A stretch of DNA of 64,000 nucleotides from NCBI GenBank assembly GCA_963576735.1, contig OY755175.1:17810401-17874400 (forward strand). Direction: 5' to 3'. The first letter of the stretch is position 1; every line of letters begins with the position of its first letter. The notes below the pieces were generated by a model that made no database searches, was not told where the DNA came from, and worked only from the letters and a program-made list of their open reading frames with translations. The position numbers and the translations under genes are program-made. Of the stretch, positions 56,590 to 64,000 are shown one piece after another. Source of the DNA: Bedellia somnulentella (taxonomy: Eukaryota; Arthropoda; Insecta; Lepidoptera; Bedelliidae).

Positions 56590-58134
56590 TAGTTGTATAA
56601 TTGAGTCATTCTATGCAACGGATTATTTGAACAAACATTCGTTCTTAATGTGGGCATAGCAAATGGACGATTATTACGTAATGTTCTTTTGGGAACATTA
56701 ATATTTATATGTTGCAAAACGGAAGTGACCATCGATCCATTAATTACTTTGTGTAATGTAACCAAATCTTGCATTTGTCTTCATGTAACAAGAGGGAACA
56801 ATTTAAAATAGTTACATCTTGACTCGTATGTTTTCAGTTCTCTTCTGAGACCAAAACGAGACGCTAACATCCTGGCAAAACGTTTTTGAATTGACTCAAG
56901 ATTTTCTATATGGGAATTATTAAATGGTGACCATATAACACAGCCATATTCGACCACGCTTAATACAAGAGTCTTGAAAAGACATATTATACTCTCAGGG
57001 TTTTTAAAATCCTGAGTCACTCTTGACAGAAACCCTAAAAGCCTGTAACATTTTTTCACCACAGAACAATAATGGTCAACAAACGACAACTTATCGTCCA
57101 CCAAAATGCCGAGATCCTTAGCGACCGTTTTCCTATCGAGTGTTTTTTGACCAACCCTATAATCGTACAAAATACGATCGCGTTTTAATGTAAATGAAAT
57201 AACAAAACACTTGTCGACGTTTAAGCTCATTCGATAACTTAAACACCAAGCATTAAGGACCTCAATATCACTTTGCAGGCTATCACAGTCTGCAAGGATG
57301 CGTATCATTTTAAAAATCTTCAGATCATCAGCAAAAAGTAGGCATGGATTCTGCAGACGGTTAACTAGGTCATTCATAAAAATATTAAAGAGCAACGGGC
57401 CTAGTAATGAACCTTGAGGGATTCCAGATGTAGGTATGACAGATTTGGAAAGATACCCCTTTAGAGCAACCAGCTGCGTTCTATTTTCCAAATAAGACTT
57501 GAGCCACCTAATCAAGCTGCCATGAATACCGTATGCCTCAAGTTTCCCATACATGATTTTGTGCATGACTTTATCGAAAGCCTTCATAAAGTCAGTATAT
57601 ATTGCGTCCACTTGAGCTCTTTCATTGAAAGCACTATACATGAAATTGGTGTATTCCATGAGGTTCGTTACCGTTGACTTACCCTTTACAAATCCGTGCT
57701 GTTCGGGAACCATAAACGGTTTCATATGAGAACCGAGCGCATCATGAACAATAAGGATTCAAACACCTTAGAGAAACAAGACAGGATGCTTATTGGTCTA
57801 TAATTACAGCAGTCGCTTGAGTTCCCAGTCTTAAAAATTGGTATTATATAAGCTCTCTTCCACTCAGATGGGAAAGCACCGTTATTCAGACTATTGCCAA
57901 AAATCACACTAAGTGGATAAGACAGAGCATCAGCACACGCTTTAACAAATACTGGAGGGATGCCATCGGGACCAGATCCTTTATTTCCCATCGTAGTCGC
58001 GCGGATTACCATACCTTTTAAATCTCTTGTGTACTTTAATTTTTGCCTCAATGCAATGCCTAAGGGGCTCGGAAAACCAGACAAGGTATGACGTACAATT
58101 AATTCGTTTTAAAGGAGTATTTTCTTTGATAAAA

Positions 58135-58253
58135 TCTATACTTATAATAAATCTGTAGAGAGGTCAATTCTGTACATGAAATATAATTTCAAAATAACTA
58201 TCACTAAAATATTAGTGATCGATACTGATGCCAAAAATGCAATCAGTAAAATT

Positions 58254-58291
<38 letters not shown>

Positions 58292-59109
58292 GGTTTGTAT
58301 GTTCCTTATGGAAACAAAAACTACTCGACGGATTTTAACGAAACTTGGCACAATTATTCTTCATACTCCTAGGCAGGTTTTTGTATACTTTCCAGCAGAG
58401 TAGTAAAGGGGAATTTTGGGAAATTTTGGGAAAACGGGAGAAGTTACTCCATTTTTTAAGCTTCCGTTGCGTGTGCAGCCTTAATGGTTAAACTTACATA
58501 GAAATCATGTATGACGGAAATATTTTTCATAAAATTATCTAAAAAAAAATCCTCAACAGTTTATGTCTACCTTTTACGGTTGACTCACAATAACACGTGT
58601 AATTCCTGATAGCTTAGCAGTTCGGAACATTCTGATTATATTTGTTTACTCTTACGTTTGTAAACCTCTCATTCATCTCTAATTTAAAAAAGGTAACATT
58701 ATTACCTATTCATTAAAAAAAGAATCATAGAAATCGGAAGAGAAACACCGAAATTATACATAAAATAAGCCATCGCGCCCGTGACCTAAACCATATCTTT
58801 ACTAATTTACATATAACATACTAGATGGCGCCAGTAGTTGCATCCTACATCACGAAATGATTTATTTTTTAGATTGTCATAAATACTTCATAGCGTTTTA
58901 TTCCAAAATTTGCTTTTAAACGGAAATACTGAACCGTTCTATAAAGCGCATTCAAAATCACCAAACTACACTGTTTAGGGAGTGCTATAAATTTAATAAA
59001 TTGAAAACATTGCGCTGAATTTCACAATACTTAAGCAGTGACTGAAGAAAGAAACCTCAGATATTTAAAAAAACAACGCTACCCGTGCGAAGCTGGGACG
59101 ATCCACTAG
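58135..59109 (+). mobile_element. Helitron inserted in the LINE (copy 2)
   Basis: Duplicate of 51441-52415, including the nine-unit TGTC tract. Confidence 0.88.
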
Positions 59110-59115
59110 TTTTGA

Positions 59116-59836
59116 ATAAAACTTTTCTACTATGCTGTCGATGTCATCACCTGCGTGAATTTCAGTCCATGCTACTTTTTCAATCAATAATTGACAGCTA
59201 GTAACGTTACATTTTCTATAATTTAAAACTCTTTTACAGGAGGGCTTAATAGATACAGGACCTCTGAAAATATCAACCTCAAAGGCTGGATGGCGATCAT
59301 CCGTTTTAGAGATTGCTGCACCCTCCTAATAATATCGCCGGGTAATCACTCAGAAATAAATCCAATATGCGATTGTTATGGTTGAGAATATGATTGAATT
59401 GGCTTAATTGGCCCAAGCATATTAGTTGTTGTAGTAGTGCAGACTTCGAGTCCAAGCAAGTGTCACACAATGTCAGGCTATTTGAATTAGGCTGAGGCAT
59501 CCATTGTAATAGGGGAAGATTGAAATCACCGAGTATTACGGTATTAGAATTTGGTTTTTGGACCGTAGTTAAATTATCTGTAACCTTCGAAAACCATTTT
59601 TTATAACAATCAGTCGATAAATCTGGTGGAAGATAAACCAAGCAAATAAAAAAACAAGTATTCAAGGCATGGTCGTTAACACTAAGCCACAGATCCTCGA
59701 ACTCACTCTCTAAGTTCAGACAACGTGAAAAACTCATACTCTTTTTTATAGCAATAAGTATGCCTCCCCCGGATTTCTTTAATGATGAACTAGTTTCGCG
59801 ATCCCTACGTATAACCGCATACCTGCATTTACTCAC
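59116..59836 (-). pseudogene. LINE endonuclease domain (5' part of the same LINE)
   Basis: A minus-strand frame of 176 codons (59836-59306) contains SGGGILIAIK and VILGDFNLP (about residues 103-108), the APE-type endonuclease core. After a stop, another frame continues with KTDDRHPAFEVDIF, which holds the D-x-H part of the active site, up to the Helitron at 59109. This links the domain to the RT on the far side of the Helitron. Truncated at 59830 by a family A element. Confidence 0.8.
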
Positions 59837-60058
59837 GGCTATAAATCCCTAGAAAAGGGGTAGCCAGAGCGAAGGAATTAGAAATTCCTCAGCCACTTTT
59901 GAAAAGTTGTGTGGGGAGAAGATGGTAAAATAAAGGTGATGGGTCTCCAACCGCATCGCCCAAAAATCCCTTAAAAGCCCCAAATACCGTTAGTCGCCTC
60001 TTACGTACACCCACGGCAAGAAATGGGGTAGTGCTATTCTAAACCGACACTACACAGC
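59830..60058 (-). mobile_element. Family A element
   Basis: Minus copy with a reduced tail (GCATTTACTCACGGC), abutting the truncated LINE; 5' end CACTACACAGCA at 60058. Confidence 0.85.
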
Positions 60059-60077
60059 ATTGGTTTTTTAAGGTTGT

Positions 60078-60206
60078 ATGGTGGTTAATTTATAAAAATA
60101 ACGGTGAAGGAAAACATAATAAGGAAACCCACATGGCTGAGTTGTATGCAGGAGAGAATATATTCAAACAAAACGGCATTAGGCCTGCGATCTATCACGC
60201 GGATAT
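60078..60206 (+). mobile_element. Family B SINE fragment
   Basis: Body from GGTGGTTAATTTATAAAAAT to ATCACGCGGATAT, diverged, no head and no tail. A TTC repeat follows at 60285-60302. Confidence 0.65.
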
Positions 60207-60302
60207 ACCGCACAAGGACTGTAGCTGATATTTGTATGATTTTTTATTGTAATTTTTATTTTGTTTTTGCCAAATAAATTATTTTTCTTCTTCTTCTTCT
60301 TC

Positions 60303-61029
60303 TAGCTATGATCATTCTGAATAATATGAAAATTTATTTCCTATTATAAACGTGCAGCTTTAATAAAATAAACAGTAACTATATTATACATTTATTTTAG
60401 AACATAATACATATTATTTATACTTTGTACATAACTATTATCTTTAATTGTGTCCATATTGTGTATGACTACTAACATTAGGTTAAGATTTCTCACTGTT
60501 ACTAACACTTGAGTCATTGTAACTTGTAAATAAAGTAAATAATAATAATATATTAAATTAAAGCTGCATGGATCTTAGATAGTCGTGTATGGATCTTAGT
60601 ATAACAGGCACGTTTCAAAAAAATGTACAACCCCATAAAAATGATATCCAAAAACTAAACTATAATATCGATTGCTAGTTTTGGGCTCAAAATGTTGTCT
60701 GAGAGTTATAGTTTATAAAAATAGTTGTATTTCAGTTTAAATTGTCCAGTTTTCAGAGAATATTCTACTTTTCACTGATGTGGCAGAAAATTGGGATCAA
60801 TTTGGTGACAGTGTAAAAACCAGTTTTATGGAAATTTTATCCGATAAAAATGATTAAATTTATATTATTATAAAAGATATACTTTTATTTAAATAAATTG
60901 TATGTCATTAGAAAATGCAGAACCTCTTTAAATCTACTTTATAGAGATTTGTTCTTCAGTTTGGTTTGGTGACGTGTAATGATAACAAGTCTAATGTTTT
61001 TCTTCTAGCATTAAATTTAGGTAATTGTA
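60303..61029. other. No gene recognised
   Basis: AT-rich; no family identified. Confidence 0.45.
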
Positions 61030-61174
61030 TTAGGCCTGCCCCCTATCACGTGAGTACACTGTCTAAGCAAAACGTGGGTACCTTCTCTGGAAACTAGATG
61101 GCGCTTGCCATGTGAGTTCAGGAGTATCGGTACCTCTGCCAACCCCTTCGGGGATAAACGGCGTGAACGTTTGT
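61030..61174 (+). mobile_element. Family B SINE, 5'-truncated
   Basis: TTAGGCCTGCCCCCTATCAC to GGCGTGAACG, of the AACTAGATGGCGCTTGCCA subfamily. Confidence 0.8.
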
Positions 61175-61397
61175 GTTTGTTTATGTGTGTATTACTTAAT
61201 TATTATTTTTTATTTTTAGTTGAGAGTATTACCTTTAATATAACATAAATCGTTTAAGAGAAGAGGATACGACTAAAATAAAATATTATTTTACCAAAAT
61301 ATTGGTGGGACCATCACGGCTGATAAAATTAAGGTTCCATGTCTGTAAAATAAAATCACATTTCTGTAAATCGCACAAGTTTTTTGACTAAAACAGA

Positions 61398-61630
61398 AAA
61401 CATATGTATACTCGCGGATATAAACCCCTAGAAGGGGGGTAGCCAGAGCTGAGGAAAGAGAAATACCTCTGCTACTTTTAGAAGTTGAGTAGGGAAATAT
61501 TTTTGAATTAAAGGCTAAAGGTGATGAGTCTCTATGAACCGAGCCGCCCAAAATCCCTTAAAAAGCCCCAATATACCCATGGATAGAAATGGGGTAGTGC
61601 TATTCTAAGCCGGACTGGACACTACACAGC
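61398..61630 (-). mobile_element. Family A element
   Basis: Minus copy, diverged, with losses around the GTACACCCACC segment and a small insertion near the 5' end. Confidence 0.8.
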
Positions 61631-62402
61631 AATATATATATTTAACGAAATTACTTACTTAAACCATATGTGATTACTAAACATATAATTGAATACAAAA
61701 AAATGAAATAGAATATAGGAAAATTGTTTATTATTTGATAATTCTATAAACCTTACGTAATGTTAATCTAAATAGAAAAACTCAAAATAAGTATTTTGCA
61801 TTCATGTAAGCTCATCTTAATGGCGTCAGTTTGGCCACTTGGCCTATACTTGACGTCAGCAAACTGACCGTCACCTCTGTTTGGTTCCACACAAATATAT
61901 TTTTTTGACCTGAACAAATCCCAGAATTGTTATATATTTCATTTGTTTTTGGAACCTTTTGACCTCCTCAATCAACTTGAATAATCCGTGAAACAGTATT
62001 TCGTCACCATTAGGAAGGAATAAGCACACCAAACTGACTTTCAAAAGTGACTTTTCGGTACTTCAGCATAAAACACATCCAGCTCTTTGCAGACGTTGAC
62101 TCTACTAGCACAAACGAAATGGCTACTTGATTGTATTATGTCAGTCTTGCTATTTATAATGCACAGTTTTGAAATAGTGGTAAAAAATCTACTATCTGAG
62201 CCGTCACCAAACTGATTAGTCAGGATTCCGTAAATTCTGGGACAGTACTATCGTACAAATAATAGAAAAGTTGTGTAAAAATTTGGGAAAAATGCATTAA
62301 AAATACATAAAACAGGGTACTTACTTTAAATAAAACTCAAATTTAGGAAGGGTTTTCATATAAAAACAATAGCAAACACGTTTTATTTGTTTAATGTTTT
62401 TT

Positions 62403-62512
62403 GACATGAATTCCTCATGTGGGGATAATTACTCATAACTAAAAGATGTTATTTACCCCGCCAGTGTCGAAATTTTTCTTTCCTTTAATAACATCTTTTA
62501 GTTATGACGTTT
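62403..62512 (-). mobile_element. Family C relic with replaced arms
   Basis: End CATGAATTCCTCATGTGGGG, then a 21-bp arm (62433-62453), a tRNA-3' scrap (CCCCGCCAGTGTCGAAATTT) with TTTCTTTCCTTT, and the exact inverse arm (62487-62507). The arms are perfectly complementary yet differ from the usual AATAAATAAAG arms. Confidence 0.7.
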
Positions 62513-63480
62513 TATTTGTATCAAATTGTTGGTGGGACACACAAAAAATGATGTCATCAGAGCGAAAATATATGTTTATTTACTACTGATTCTCATTATA
62601 ATGATTTGATATTATTGTAGTGTTAGTTTTTTAAATAAGCTTTCATTTAAAAATATTTTTGCAATAAAATGTAGTTAAACATAACTACCCAAAATCATCA
62701 AACTTTTGGGAGAGTGGAAAAACAGGGGGTGTACATTTTTTTTAACCGTGGTGTGTGCTGTGGTGCTACGTTACAATACCATTCAAAGGTTTCTTTATAG
62801 CAGTGAGAAGCGACATCTATGAAATATTTCATAAATTATTCAATAAAAAATTTACAATTTGCAAAAGACGACATTAAATTTTGTTCATTTTATACTTGAA
62901 ATTTATTAAATTGAATCAAATATACGTGAGCAAATAAAAAAATCTTGCATATAAAAACAGACTATAATCGCACAATCCCAATTTGTAGAGACTTTGTGTA
63001 AAAAATAATAATGTGTGGGATGTCACTGTACAACTAAAAGGTAAAATACTTAGAGATAGTTCACAAAAAATCCGTAAGATGTCGTTGGTCGTGACACAAA
63101 ATGCACTGATTTCAAAGCATCACTATTAAAATGTCGTCGTTTTTAAAATCTGAAAAAAAAAGATTGTAATTTAAATCAACTAAAAATATTGTTATAAAAA
63201 CTATACTGTAGGGCTGACATGGCTAGGCTTACACTGTAAATTTAGTAACTGTATTTTTGTATAACGTACGTATACTGTATCGTACAAAATAAAGTATACC
63301 TTAGTTCTCCGATGGTAGTCTAGATGACGCTAGATGTTATTAGTAAAAGTGCCATAATATATTGGTTATTTAAAGGTAAGAAAATAAATGAAAGGTAAAT
63401 GTAAAGTAACTTCAATTTGCTGGGCTCACTTCATAGTTAATAATAAACTTAATTTAGTTGTAGGTATTCTTGCCCTAATC
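62513..63480. other. No gene recognised
   Basis: AT-rich, no repeat family or ORF of note. Confidence 0.45.
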
Positions 63481-63486
63481 AAAAAT

Positions 63487-63712
63487 TATTCATAACTTTA
63501 AAATACAAGGGCCTCTGAGATACCATCGTTAAATTACAACATTAGTTCAAGTTTCAAAATGCGCCAATAGATGTCGTAAGTAGTACTTTTAGCGCTTATT
63601 GTGTATTTTCTTACAATAATAAAGAATTCTTAACTTTTTAATAAAAGGGCGTATACCATCATTAAATTCGGACATGGTTTCAAGTTTCAAAATGCTACAA
63701 CAGATGTCTAAT
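63487..63712 (+). repeat. Two diverged direct repeats, ~139-bp spacing
   Basis: 63487-63582 and 63626-63712 share TTCA/TTAACTTT, AAGGGC, ATACCATC, TTAAATT, TTCAAGTTTCAAAATGC and AGATGTC in the same order. Confidence 0.7.
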
Positions 63713-63822
63713 CTATTTAAGTTAAGCTTAAGTTAAGCTGTAATCTTTTTGAATGTTAGGTATATTAAAGTTTTTATTAAAGGCAACGCATCAGCTTATC
63801 TTTTGGTTGTTAATGAGTTTAT

Positions 63823-63920
63823 ATATATGTTACGGCTAATAACCGAAGTGCGGCTGCACCTAGGTTTAACCGGCTAAAACTAGGTGCAGCCGCACTTCGG
63901 CTATTAGCCGTAACATATAT
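63823..63920. repeat. 41-bp inverted repeat, one mismatch, 16-nt loop
   Basis: Arms 63823-63863 and 63880-63920, GC-richer than the surroundings. The stem includes GTGCGGCTGCACCTAG. No TIR-type element boundary or ORF seen. Confidence 0.95.
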
Positions 63921-64000
63921 CTTAGTAAAAAACTTAGCCTGAAATTTAATCCATCCACGCTTTGAGATCCTGTGTAAAACTTTAGTCCCACAAAACTTGT

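Larger units (their letters stand above)
54926..58134 (-). pseudogene. Jockey/CR1-type LINE reverse transcriptase, copy 2
   Basis: Same RT as copy 1, sharing the same frameshift and in-frame stop, so the element was dead before the duplication. RT segments lie at 58084-57722, 57725-56781 and 56774 downward; the C-terminal segment is split by the mariner at 55299-56589. Unlike copy 1, its endonuclease part is preserved beyond the Helitron (59116-59836). Confidence 0.85.
52467..59158. repeat. 5.4-kb tandem duplication, copy 2, with mariner
   Basis: 6692 bp: the 5411-bp unit minus 12 bp in the ORF, plus a 1291-bp mariner and its 2-bp TA duplication. No substitutions were noticed in the stretches compared by eye. 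Confidence 0.97.

Noticed and set aside
1..64000. Bacterial operons, rRNA genes, riboswitches or viral genes
   Set aside because: None seen. The repeat content, splice signal and RNA polymerase III heads all indicate an animal nuclear genome.

Overview
This window looks like nuclear DNA of an insect, most likely a lepidopteran. It is AT-rich, has no operon-like gene packing, and is filled with short retroelements, RTE-like LINE tails, Helitrons and a mariner of the kinds common in moths and butterflies. The species cannot be read from the sequence.

The only host gene I can support is one first coding exon on the minus strand (39461-39500). It encodes MSRRKQSNPKPLK and ends at a good splice donor. 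This is the N-terminal RRKQ-type, NuRD-recruiting motif of FOG/u-shaped (and more loosely SALL/BCL11) zinc-finger proteins. A CpG-rich 5' leader with an 8-codon upstream ORF lies just upstream (39501-39720). On this reading, most or all of 1-39455 is first-intron sequence and 39.7-64 kb is upstream flank. The putative intron contains a stretch of about 5 kb with no recognised transposon (6346-11338), a cluster of GATA sites (26959-27133), and one small GC-rich block (809-960).

Transposons make up most of the rest. Family A is a ~245-bp SINE-like element (about 35 copies, two subfamilies, fixed 5' end, target-site duplications). Family B is a tRNA-headed SINE of up to ~370 bp (one complete copy with a 32-bp duplication). 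Family C is an unusual fold-back element with tRNA-like arms. Family D is the 3' end of an RTE-like LINE. A, B and D share a similar 3' end, which suggests that one LINE machinery mobilises all three. There are also a ~140-bp MITE (family F, four copies), several Helitrons with textbook ends, a ~570-bp fold-back element and a set of nearly perfect long hairpins.

The region 45.2-59.8 kb is a nested pile-up. A TIR-bearing DNA element (45201-48544, carrying a 312-aa ORF) was hit by a hAT element (8-bp duplication), which itself carries a tandemly duplicated RTE fragment. To its right lies a dead jockey/CR1-type LINE carrying a Helitron. A 5.4-kb unit covering part of this pile-up is present twice in tandem (47054-52464 and 52467-59158). 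The copies appear almost identical, but only the second contains an intact mariner with 27-bp perfect terminal repeats.
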